From assembly GCA_965200945.1 (NCBI GenBank), contig OZ241749.1, positions 5,518,001-5,582,000 on the forward strand: a DNA stretch of 64,000 nt, given 5' to 3'. A program made the translations under genes and the position numbers. The notes under the pieces were generated by a model. That model ran no database searches and was not told where the DNA came from. It worked only from the letters and a program-made list of their open reading frames with translations. Numbering within the stretch: the stretch's first letter is position 1; every line of letters begins with the position of its first letter. The stretch comes from JADCRZ01 sp965200945 (lineage in GTDB: Bacteria; Bacteroidota; Bacteroidia; Chitinophagales; Chitinophagaceae). This document shows, piece after piece, positions 26,220 to 33,871 of this stretch.

Positions 26220-27776
26220 CTACTTCGGCATTCCATACATGCTGATCAGCTTCAGCAATACGCCGTTGGTCCAGCCAAAGCCGTCCTGGCCGGGGTATTC
26301 GCCGCCGCCTGCGGTGAGGCCCACGTGTTCCACATCATATTTTTCCATCAGCTTTCCGGTGGCCATATACACTTTGTTGTTCAGGGCGATCCAGCGCTGT
26401 CCGGCGGTTTTGGCGAGGGCCGACTGGTGATAGTTCTCCAGTCCTTTGATGGCCATCCATTCCAGCGGCGCCCAGCCGTTGGGGGCATCCCACTGCTGGC
26501 CGGCCTCTTTGAGACTCGAGAGGAATCCACCGGCTTTCAGGAACTTCACCTCCAGCGTTTTGGCTGCGGGGGCGGCATGGCTCTGGTCGGCCACGTTCAG
26601 GAAGAACGGCGCCATGCACGCGAGGTGCAGTTCGGGCGACTGCTTTTTCAGATCGATGTTGTAGTCGACATAAAATCCCTGCGCGGCGGACCAGCAATAT
26701 TTCTGGATGGCTTTTTTACGGTCGGCAGCCCTTTTCTCGAAAGCATGCTGCTGGTCGGCCGATCCTTTCTGCTGATACCCTTTTGCGAGGGTCAGCTCAA
26801 GGTGGTAAAGCAGGGAATTTAGGTCTGCCGGAACATAGCTGGTGGTGTGGATGGTGCGTAAGGTTTTGCCATCGTAGAACCACCGGCTGCTGAAGTCGAT
26901 GCCGGATTCGGCACCGGTCCGCAGATCACGGAGAATTCGGGAAGCCTCTTGCGTGGAAGCGCCTTTTGCAAGCGTGTAATCTTCGTAATAAGATTCCTGG
27001 CGGGGCTGGTCAGACTGGTCATAATAGCGGTTGAGGGTGCTTCCATCGGGCATGGTTACGACATGTTTTGTCGGCGCGGTCTTGTCCATATAGTAATCCC
27101 ATTCTTTCTGCAGCACACCGGTGTATTCTGTATACGTCGATGCTCCCTTGTGCGCGGCCAGCAGGTCGACCATCAGCGCAAAAAAAGGCGGTTGCGAGCG
27201 GCTGAGGTAATAGGTGCGGCTGCCGTTGGGAATATGTCCGTACGTATTGATCAGGTGCGCAAAGTTCTTGACCATGTTCTCCAGCGTTTTCCATTCGCCG
27301 CTTTCTTCGAGGCCCAGCATGGTGAAATAGCTGTCCCAGTAATAGATCTCCTGAAACCGGCCTCCCGGCACGATATACGGATAGGGCAGGGGAAGCCTGG
27401 AACTGCCGGGTTCCGGTTTGTCGGCCGGCCGTTTTAAAACGGACCAGAGATTTTTGATGTGGTTGACGACGTTGCGGTTCTTTTCATTGAGGTCGGTGAC
27501 GGCCGGAGGCACGGGCACGGTAAAATTGTCTTTCACGAATTCCTGCAGAAAAATTTTGGAACGTTGCGCGGCCGGCTTTTTCATATAATCGGCCACTATG
27601 GCTTCGGCATCACGCCGGGGCACGCAGTCGACAAAGGTCTTGCCATCCGGAAAGATGCGCTGCATCTGCACGTCTTTAAAAAGCTGTCCGTAGATTTTGT
27701 CGGGCGGGAGGGGCATCTGGCTGTAAGCTGCCATAATACTGAGTTGGATCAACAAAAACAGGATTTTGACTTTCAT
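26220..27776 (-). CDS. treA: GH37 trehalase, exported
   Basis: A 518-residue protein with an N-terminal signal peptide (KVKILFLLIQLSIMAAYSQ), so periplasmic or secreted. Both trehalase signatures are present: PGGRFQEIYYWDSYF near residue 142 and QWDAPNGWAP near residue 428, followed by a glycine-rich GGGEYPGQDGFGWTNGV near 495 that holds the catalytic glutamate of the family; the matching acid Asp is in ESGIDFSSRW. The length fits bacterial TreA. It hydrolyses alpha,alpha-trehalose to glucose. It ends convergent to the amylosucrase and has a 201-base upstream gap towards the haloperoxidase-like gene, so it may have its own promoter. Confidence 0.95.
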   Translation of the reverse strand: MKVKILFLLIQLSIMAAYSQMPLPPDKIYGQLFKDVQMQRIFPDGKTFVDCVPRRDAEAIVADYMKKPAAQRSKIFLQEFVKDNFTVPVPPAVTDLNEKNRNVVNHIKNLWSVLKRPADKPEPGSSRLPLPYPYIVPGGRFQEIYYWDSYFTMLGLEESGEWKTLENMVKNFAHLINTYGHIPNGSRTYYLSRSQPPFFALMVDLLAAHKGASTYTEYTGVLQKEWDYYMDKTAPTKHVVTMPDGSTLNRYYDQSDQPRQESYYEDYTLAKGASTQEASRILRDLRTGAESGIDFSSRWFYDGKTLRTIHTTSYVPADLNSLLYHLELTLAKGYQQKGSADQQHAFEKRAADRKKAIQKYCWSAAQGFYVDYNIDLKKQSPELHLACMAPFFLNVADQSHAAPAAKTLEVKFLKAGGFLSSLKEAGQQWDAPNGWAPLEWMAIKGLENYHQSALAKTAGQRWIALNNKVYMATGKLMEKYDVEHVGLTAGGGEYPGQDGFGWTNGVLLKLISMYGMPK

Positions 27777-27977
27777 ATGCAGGAGCGCTTTAGACAGAAC
27801 AAGTGTAGGGATATTTATTCATTCCTTCCAGTATTTTCAGCAGGGATTTTTGATTGGGCATTGTCTGAACCTGGATGGCGCCGATACTTCGGATTGTCGT
27901 AAGGGTTGATGATCTGGATCAAAGTGGCCCCCAGTGTAATCTCTTCATATCCCGTTCATCCAGGTTCCGACAACTCT

Positions 27978-29306
27978 CTACGTGCCTTTCTTCATCACCA
28001 GCTTGTCTGTAACATAATCGCCCACCTTGCGGCCAAACTCCGTAGAGATGATGCAGGAATGGTGAAAATGGATGCCGCCGTAGAAGCGGGCCCAGTTGTT
28101 TTCCTCTGCAGCCGCCCGGAACGAGGAATAGGAGCGGCTCTTTATGCCGAACTCCATTTCCGTGGTGTCGGTATAGGCCAGCTTATCGCCGTATACGCTG
28201 GTAAGCGCCTCCGCCGCGGCAGAAGAAGTGGTGGAATGACCGCAGGTATATTCCGGGAAAGCAGGTGTTTGCAGCAAGGGGTGCCAGTCGGGATCGATGT
28301 AGCGGTTGATCACCGTTTCGGGCCTTACGGTATTGTAGCTGTATTTGGCCTGCCAGCATTCAATGAAGGCGTCGAACATCGCAATGGATGTTTTCGCATA
28401 CGCGTACACGGTAGTGCCGAAATCGGCTTTTGCTTCCTGCGAGGCAATGCCTACGATGCTCATCCAGTGGCCCGGCGGCGAAAATTTCTTGGTGCCGAAC
28501 ATCACGTGCCCGCTCACATTGAGCTTGAAGGGGTTGTCGTCCCAGAACTCGGCGATGTGTTTCTGCTCGGGGGTGAGGCTGTCGATCGCCGTCTTGATCA
28601 TCATTACCTGATGGTAGTATTCGCTGTTCTTGTTTTTTATGTCGAACGTGAGTGGCGCAGGCACCCTGAACTGGGTGGCGCTGTCCATCACCATGGGGCG
28701 GATCTCTGCCCAGTGCATCTCCACGGCCGGCGCATACATGGGCGGAGTGGGCACCCAGCGGCCCGGCGTATCGATCACCGTAAATTTTACCGAACTGCGG
28801 GTTTGCTTATAATTGTCTTTTGCACTCCATTTGAGGATGGATTTCGCCACCGTATCCGCATACTGGTCGCATTGCGTGAGGATGTGATCGTTCATGCCGG
28901 CTTCCCTGGCCTGCTGTTCTATCTTGCTCACATACTCCTGCAAGCTGCCTTCGGGAAACGTGACGGCCTCGCCCACTTTACAATATGCCAGTATGGCGGC
29001 AAATTCATAATCGACTCCGGCGGTGTCTTTACTCAGTTTAACCGTATCGAGCCCGTTGAGCTGTCCGGCCAGGGAACGGTATTGTTTTGGAAAAGCAGCT
29101 GCCATCACTTCATAGCCCGCAATGGCGGCGTACGTGTAGTTGCGGGAAGCCACAACCGGCGGAAAATTGTTGCCCATGACCACGTTGTTGAGCTCATACA
29201 CTGTTTTCGAATACAGGTCGGGATCATGGGTGAAGACAGTATAATCTTTGTGCCTGCACGATACAAGCGAGAGCAGCAGCACACTGAAACAAAGAACTTT
29301 ATTCAT
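27978..29306 (-). CDS. Vanadium haloperoxidase/PAP2-like lipoprotein
   Basis: A 442-residue protein with a lipoprotein signal (VLCFSVLLLSLVSC, Cys at residue 17). The C-terminal half carries PAP2/vanadate-type phosphate-binding motifs: FPEYTCGHSTTSSAAAEAL, with the Gly-His-Ser triad, and WARFYGGIHFHHSCIISTEFGRKVG, with the R-x5-H-type motif. This is the layout of bacterial vanadium-dependent haloperoxidases and related PAP2 phosphatases. Which activity it has cannot be decided from sequence. Members of this group commonly sit near SusC/SusD and FG-GAP lipoproteins in Bacteroidota, as here. It is separated from its neighbours by about 190-200 bases on each side. Confidence 0.85.
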   Translation of the reverse strand: MNKVLCFSVLLLSLVSCRHKDYTVFTHDPDLYSKTVYELNNVVMGNNFPPVVASRNYTYAAIAGYEVMAAAFPKQYRSLAGQLNGLDTVKLSKDTAGVDYEFAAILAYCKVGEAVTFPEGSLQEYVSKIEQQAREAGMNDHILTQCDQYADTVAKSILKWSAKDNYKQTRSSVKFTVIDTPGRWVPTPPMYAPAVEMHWAEIRPMVMDSATQFRVPAPLTFDIKNKNSEYYHQVMMIKTAIDSLTPEQKHIAEFWDDNPFKLNVSGHVMFGTKKFSPPGHWMSIVGIASQEAKADFGTTVYAYAKTSIAMFDAFIECWQAKYSYNTVRPETVINRYIDPDWHPLLQTPAFPEYTCGHSTTSSAAAEALTSVYGDKLAYTDTTEMEFGIKSRSYSSFRAAAEENNWARFYGGIHFHHSCIISTEFGRKVGDYVTDKLVMKKGT

Positions 29307-29493
29307 ATAAGAAAATGGTAATGGAAACGGACCCTACGCTTTGCAGGTACCCCGGTTACAAGATCAATGCTGGTATCGGGTCCGACGTAAAGATTAATAT
29401 AACGGACAATAATTGAAAGCGGTATGCGGATCCATAAAACAGGCTGTTCTTCACAAAAATAATGATGGAAGGCAGAGCCGGTATTCCGCACAG

Positions 29494-30045
29494 CTATACT
29501 TCGGGCGGTTCTTCCAACACTTGGCCAGTACGGGCGCCATGCGTTGCAATGTGGCGTGAGGTATGTTTCAGGAGAAGTGAATCCAATGCAAAGTCGAATG
29601 ACTTTGCAAACTGGCAGTAGTCAAAAAAAAGCGGTTTTACGGCAAGGGCAGAAACAGGTTTTCTGGTATGTGCTGCCAGGCCGTTGCTCAGGGCATAAAA
29701 ATCTTCGCGGGCCTGTTGCAGACCCGTCCTTTTAGCGTCGCGGATGCAAAGCACTTCCAGGGTATCATGGTATACCCGGCGTTTCACATATTTGTAAACG
29801 ACTCCTTTCACCGATAGTTCGCCATTCACACGTTCAAAGCCAGGTGAGGAGCCATAGTAAGGCAGGTTCAGGGGAGTTTTGATAGACAGGAGATCGGCAT
29901 CGTTGTATTGCCGCTGATCGAGCCGCTGTTCCAGTTCGCAGTTGGCGCGGTGCTGCAGGTAACCCGTGACCAGCCGGTACCCGCCCAGGTTAAAAAGTAC
30001 GATGGTACAGAACAATATGGTGGCCAGCTGCTTCAATCTTATCAC
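29494..30045 (-). CDS. Unrecognised membrane-anchored protein
   Basis: A 183-residue protein with one N-terminal hydrophobic segment (LATILFCTIVLFNLGGYRLV), so it is probably anchored in the inner membrane or exported. The rest is a soluble domain with mixed strands and the words YYGSSPGFERVNGELSVKG and RRVYHDTLEVLCI. I do not recognise the family, although the protein looks like a genuine gene: good codon use, ATG start, and position 34 bases downstream of the GH65 gene on the same strand, which suggests co-transcription. It ends 187 bases before the haloperoxidase-like gene. Confidence 0.7.
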   Translation of the reverse strand: MIRLKQLATILFCTIVLFNLGGYRLVTGYLQHRANCELEQRLDQRQYNDADLLSIKTPLNLPYYGSSPGFERVNGELSVKGVVYKYVKRRVYHDTLEVLCIRDAKRTGLQQAREDFYALSNGLAAHTRKPVSALAVKPLFFDYCQFAKSFDFALDSLLLKHTSRHIATHGARTGQVLEEPPEV

Positions 30046-30079
30046 CGGCGGGGCCGGTCGGGATGATAAAAATAGCGAA

Positions 30080-32110
30080 TTATTTAACGATAAACGTCTT
30101 CTTCTGCGGCCCGATGCCGGTAAGGGTCAGGCTTTTCCATTGCTGCGGCAGCACCGTTTTCACCTGTTGTATTCCGGTAGGCATAATATCGAGTCCGCCA
30201 AAACCCATCAGCACCGATTGCAGGATGCCGCCGGCCCCCGTGGCAAAATAGGGATTGGTGCCGCCTTTCGTTTCCGCGATCACGCGGAAAGGAGCGTTGA
30301 GGTTGGGCTCATACGATTCTTTGAACCAGTGCCATGCTTTCTCCCGGTTGCCCAGCCGCGCATACAGCAGCGTAAATACTGCCTGCGTCATCGCCGGCGT
30401 ACCCGCGTCGGGAATGCGCGTTTCATAATAGGCCAGGTCTTTTTTAACCTGGCCTATATCGGTGATCTCTTTGAGCGGATAGGCCAGCAGGTTCACATCG
30501 GCCTGTTTGATGCCTTCGCCTTTGTAAGAACCATGCTCTCTCGTTACGCCATCATCCATTTTCAGGATCGGAATATTCGCCGCCACCGTTTCCCAGTCGG
30601 GATCGGCTTTTTCGCCCAGCTGGCGGGCCGCTTCGGTGGCATAGCGCAGGTTGGCTTTGGCGGCGGCATTGGTAAAGGCGTTGTTGTCTACATTCTCCGC
30701 CCACTCATCCGCAGCCACCACGTTTTTTATCTCGTATTTACCGGGTCCGTTGCGCTCCACCCGGGAGGCCCAGAATTCGGCGGTAGCCTTCAGGATAGGC
30801 CAGCCTTTTTCCCGGAGCCACTGTTTGTCGCCGGTCACCAGGTAGTAGTTCCAGGCGGCGAGCGCCACGTCGGCGGTGATATGGTGTTCGAAGGGGCCGC
30901 TCAGGGCCCACACCGGTGTTTCCTCCACGCCGGAAGCCGCACTTTCCCAGGGGTACATGGCGCCTTTGAAACCATTGGCAAACGCATTGCGCCGGGCGGC
31001 TTCCAGCCGCTCGAACCGGTACTCGATCATGCTTTTTGCGAGCTCGGGGTGCAGCACCAGCAAGGCCGGGTACATCCACAGTTCCGCATCCCAGAACACA
31101 TGGCCGTTGTAGCCCAGTCCGCTCAGTCCCATGGGAGAAGGGGAGAAGGCAGTGCCTTCCCGCACAAAGGAATACAGGTGGTACATCATGCTGTGCACAT
31201 CCTGCTGCGACTGCGGGTCGCCTTCGATCTGGATATCGCTTTTCCATAAACTGTCCCATGCTTTGCGGTGAAACTGCAGCAGGCGGTCGCGGCCTTCGAG
31301 CTTGGCATAGATGGTGAGGCGTTCCGCTTCGTTGAGCGGATCTTCATGGTGGGCCGAAGTGATGGAAGAACCGGCGATGGAAAAGCGGTAGGTTTCGCCG
31401 GCTTTCAGCTGCCGCGTAAATTTCATCAGGTGCATGTTGTTGTCCCACATCTCGTGGATCACGCGGGGTTCGCTGCCATGCGCTTCACTGAAAAGAAACG
31501 AGTTGCTGGCGCACATGAGCAGCTTGCCGGTCGGACTTTTCGCCTGCGAAGTAAGCAGGCTGATGGTTACGTGCGGGCGGTCGATCTCGTTGTAATAATT
31601 TTCCACGTCGCGCAGGGCGTCGGGCGCTTCCATCACGCTGCTGGCGGTGATGCTGATCTCCTTGCGGGCAGTGACGCTGATGTCGGACAATACGGTGAAG
31701 GGAAGATGGCGAAGCGAATAGTAGGTATAGGTAACCGTGGCTTTGTCGCCATAATCGAAAGAAGTGGTGAAAGAAGCGCCGCGCATGTCGAGCTCCTGTT
31801 TCATATTGTTCACGTTGGAAGCCTGGATCCTGTTGCCGTCGATGTCCATGTTCATGTTCAGCAGGTTGAAGCTGCGCAGGAAATTGCTGACCCTTCCGCG
31901 GCCATACAGGTCATATGCACCGGCCAGCACAACGTCCTTGATCTTAAAGGGTTCGGGGGAAGACACAATGCCGATCATGCCATTGGCAACGGTTACGCCG
32001 TAATAGTTGGAAGGATCGATCTTCGCCGCTGCGATCTTCCATGGGTCTATGGTCTGCGCCGTTGCATGCAGGAAAGCAAGGACGCTCAAAATGGTGATGA
32101 TTGGCTTCAT
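30080..32110 (-). CDS. Exported GH65 family glycoside hydrolase
   Basis: A 676-residue protein with a signal peptide (KPIITILSVLAFLHATAQ); the ATG at 32,110 places it correctly, and a frame-preserving start at 32,149 is not preferred. It has the (alpha/alpha)6 barrel features of GH65: GHVFWDAELWMYPALL, FANGFKGAMYPWESAASG, HHITADVALAAWNYYLVTGD, and AADEWAENVDNNAFTN, where the glutamate near residue 468 is the general acid of the family. GH65 contains kojibiose, maltose and trehalose phosphorylases as well as acid trehalases and related glucosidases. Export suggests a hydrolase, because phosphorylases normally work in the cytoplasm. The substrate is probably an alpha-linked glucoside. Confidence 0.88.
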   Translation of the reverse strand: MKPIITILSVLAFLHATAQTIDPWKIAAAKIDPSNYYGVTVANGMIGIVSSPEPFKIKDVVLAGAYDLYGRGRVSNFLRSFNLLNMNMDIDGNRIQASNVNNMKQELDMRGASFTTSFDYGDKATVTYTYYSLRHLPFTVLSDISVTARKEISITASSVMEAPDALRDVENYYNEIDRPHVTISLLTSQAKSPTGKLLMCASNSFLFSEAHGSEPRVIHEMWDNNMHLMKFTRQLKAGETYRFSIAGSSITSAHHEDPLNEAERLTIYAKLEGRDRLLQFHRKAWDSLWKSDIQIEGDPQSQQDVHSMMYHLYSFVREGTAFSPSPMGLSGLGYNGHVFWDAELWMYPALLVLHPELAKSMIEYRFERLEAARRNAFANGFKGAMYPWESAASGVEETPVWALSGPFEHHITADVALAAWNYYLVTGDKQWLREKGWPILKATAEFWASRVERNGPGKYEIKNVVAADEWAENVDNNAFTNAAAKANLRYATEAARQLGEKADPDWETVAANIPILKMDDGVTREHGSYKGEGIKQADVNLLAYPLKEITDIGQVKKDLAYYETRIPDAGTPAMTQAVFTLLYARLGNREKAWHWFKESYEPNLNAPFRVIAETKGGTNPYFATGAGGILQSVLMGFGGLDIMPTGIQQVKTVLPQQWKSLTLTGIGPQKKTFIVK

Positions 32111-32309
32111 GCTGGTTTCGTTGAAGTATGAACGGGGACAGGCTTTCATTGGTTTCGCAAATAGCAGGAGAATGATTTTACGTGCCGTAATGATAGTGAT
32201 TAAAACGGAGAAAAGTGATCAACAGCTCAAACATACGGCGGCTGGATTTGTTTCCAGGTCTTTGATTTGTTAAAAGAGGAAAGTGGACTGGTGCTTACCC
32301 TGCTTTGCT

Positions 32310-32317
32310 TAAGTTTG
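32310..32317 (+). promoter_or_regulatory. Possible -7 element for the GyrI-like gene
   Basis: TAAGTTTG fits the TAnnTTTG -7 element of Bacteroidota and lies 99 bases upstream of the chosen ATG at 32,417. No TTG is found at the proper distance (only a CTG 19 bases upstream), so the call is weak. Confidence 0.3.
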
Positions 32318-32416
32318 CCGGATGAACAAGCCCGATCCCTCTTCCAGTATGCCGGTCAGTTTTCCGGATGGCGGTGCTGGGGTGATCGGTGTCGCTTAAT
32401 AAAATCTGTACTTTTC

Positions 32417-33358
32417 ATGAAGGTTCATCGTACGAAACGGTTGCTGATAGCGGGCGTGATCCTGCTTCTCATAATTGTATATTTTCTTCCCATACCCGTA
32501 ACCACAACGGCCGACATCACCATCCGGCTGCCTTATGCAAAAACGCTGGAGCAGGTCAATCATCTTGAACAGTGGCAATACTGGTGGCCCGATTCAGAAA
32601 GGGGCGAGGTGATCGGCGACACCCTGTTCCGGGCCGGCAATACGGAATACCGCCTCGATTCCAAAGAGCTGCTTTCCATCGTGGTCACAGAGCGGAACAA
32701 GAGCGTGTATGATGTGGTCACGGTGATCCCGGCCACATACGATTCGGTAAGTACCGTGCAATGGAAAAAGCTCTCCTATCTCAAAACAGCCGTAAACGAT
32801 TGTCTGGCTGCCGTATTCGGGCGGCATGCATATCGCCCGTCCGAGCTGCTGCAGGCGCTGAAAAGCAGGCTCGAAGATCCGATGAAATATTACGGGTTCC
32901 GCATCAGCGTGGAGCCGATCGTGGACACGTTTGTGCTGGTAAAAAATACAATGGTTCCGAAAGACAGCCTGCAGGCGGGCGTGGTGAGAACTTATACGCT
33001 GCTGCGCCGCTACCTCGATTCGGTTCATTACACAGGTCGTGCCGAGCGGATGATGTATGTGGATTCGAGTCATCCGGATTCAGTGGAAGTGATCGCCGGC
33101 TATTCGATCACCCGCTTTTTGGAAGTAAAGTCACCCATGCGCATCATGACGATGCCCAAGGCGCATATTGTGGTAGGAGAGTATGAAGGCGACTATAAAA
33201 ACATCGGCGCCATTCATAAGGCGATCGAGGCCTTCATGCAGGATCACCGTATTTCAGCGGTCGCCATCGAATATGAAAAAATGTTGTCTTATCCGCGCAC
33301 GGCGAAGGATAGTATGCATGTTCGCGTGAAAGTGTATCATCCGTCGTATATACCGTAG
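32417..33358 (+). CDS. Membrane-anchored protein with SRPBCC-like and GyrI-like domains
   Basis: A 313-residue protein. One N-terminal helix (LLIAGVILLLIIVYFLPIPV) is followed by an SRPBCC-like region (about residues 35-160: TIRLPYAKTLEQVNHLEQWQYW) and a C-terminal GyrI-like/AraC effector-binding domain (about 160-313, with GYSITRFLEVKSPM, AHIVVGEYEGDYKNIGAIHKA and RVKVYHP). The anchored form lacks a DNA-binding domain, so it is not a transcription factor by itself; a ligand-binding role at the cell envelope is likely. The ATG at 32,417 begins just before the helix; an in-frame TTG at 32,267 is unlikely. It is divergent from the GH65 gene and almost touches the convergent gene that ends at 33,360. 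Confidence 0.8.
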   Translation: MKVHRTKRLLIAGVILLLIIVYFLPIPVTTTADITIRLPYAKTLEQVNHLEQWQYWWPDSERGEVIGDTLFRAGNTEYRLDSKELLSIVVTERNKSVYDVVTVIPATYDSVSTVQWKKLSYLKTAVNDCLAAVFGRHAYRPSELLQALKSRLEDPMKYYGFRISVEPIVDTFVLVKNTMVPKDSLQAGVVRTYTLLRRYLDSVHYTGRAERMMYVDSSHPDSVEVIAGYSITRFLEVKSPMRIMTMPKAHIVVGEYEGDYKNIGAIHKAIEAFMQDHRISAVAIEYEKMLSYPRTAKDSMHVRVKVYHPSYIP

Positions 33359-33359
33359 G

Positions 33360-33758
33360 CTAGAAGAATTGTTTTATCACCGAAAGAACAAAGCCGAGAT
33401 AAAGTGGTGTTAAAAGCACAATCATCCATTTCAACAGTTCGGATTTGGTTTCAGATATTTTCACGTCAAGCTTAGCAATATCTTCTTTCGTTGCAGCTTG
33501 CCAACCTGCGATATCTTCTTTTGTCGCAGCTTGGCAGTTTGCAAGATCTTCTTTCGTTGAAGTTTGCCAACTTGCAAGATCTTCTTTTGTCGCAACCTTC
33601 CAACTTAATATATCTTCTTTTGTAGCGAGTTCTGCCTTTATCCGGGTAAAGATATCATCAGTTTTGTGCTCTACAAATTCAGTAAGCATTTGTGCCTCCT
33701 TTTCCCCGATTTTAGGTTTCAGGGCATTAAATAAATCTATGGAAGTTACACTGGCCAT
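33360..33758 (-). CDS. Small hendecad-repeat coiled-coil membrane protein
   Basis: A 132-residue protein. The N-terminus (about 1-45) is helical and rich in Asp/Glu/Lys. Residues about 46-100 are five 11-residue repeats starting (A/S)TKED followed by a residue pattern with W, Q or K, which points to a right-handed or hendecad coiled coil. A C-terminal hydrophobic helix (LLKWMIVLLTPLYLGFVLSVI) anchors it in a membrane. The layout resembles DUF1640/CCDC90-like proteins. The function is unknown; it may be a trimeric or dimeric envelope stalk. The stop lies one base past the stop of the convergent GyrI-like gene, and the start is 113 bases downstream of the FG-GAP gene. Confidence 0.8.
   Translation of the reverse strand: MASVTSIDLFNALKPKIGEKEAQMLTEFVEHKTDDIFTRIKAELATKEDILSWKVATKEDLASWQTSTKEDLANCQAATKEDIAGWQAATKEDIAKLDVKISETKSELLKWMIVLLTPLYLGFVLSVIKQFF
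33481..33625 (-). repeat. 33-bp tandem repeats inside the hendecad-repeat gene
   Basis: The word TCTTCTT recurs exactly at 33,481, 33,514, 33,547, 33,580 and 33,613, a strict 33-bp period, equal to 11 codons. Adjacent units share most of their bases. The repeats are in frame and encode the (A/S)TKED units. Confidence 0.9.
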
Positions 33759-33871
33759 ATTGCTGTTGTTTCAAATTTACAAAATAAATCTCTGGTATCT
33801 GCCTCAAAAATATATGACTTGACCTGGGAGAATAGGAGGGAATCACCCTTACTTGGAAGGTATCAACGTCG

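Noticed and set aside
29454..29461. TATTTTTG on the - strand upstream of the haloperoxidase-like gene
   Set aside because: It fits TAnnTTTG but has no TTG at 17-23 bases and lies about 150 bases from the start codon; chance matches of this kind are frequent in AT-rich gaps.
32228..32235. TATGTTTG on the - strand upstream of the GH65 gene
   Set aside because: A good -7 match but no TTG element at the right distance, so not listed as a promoter.
33481..33625. Regular 33-bp repeats that resemble a small CRISPR array
   Set aside because: Units are contiguous, without spacers, and in frame with a coding sequence; no cas genes are nearby.
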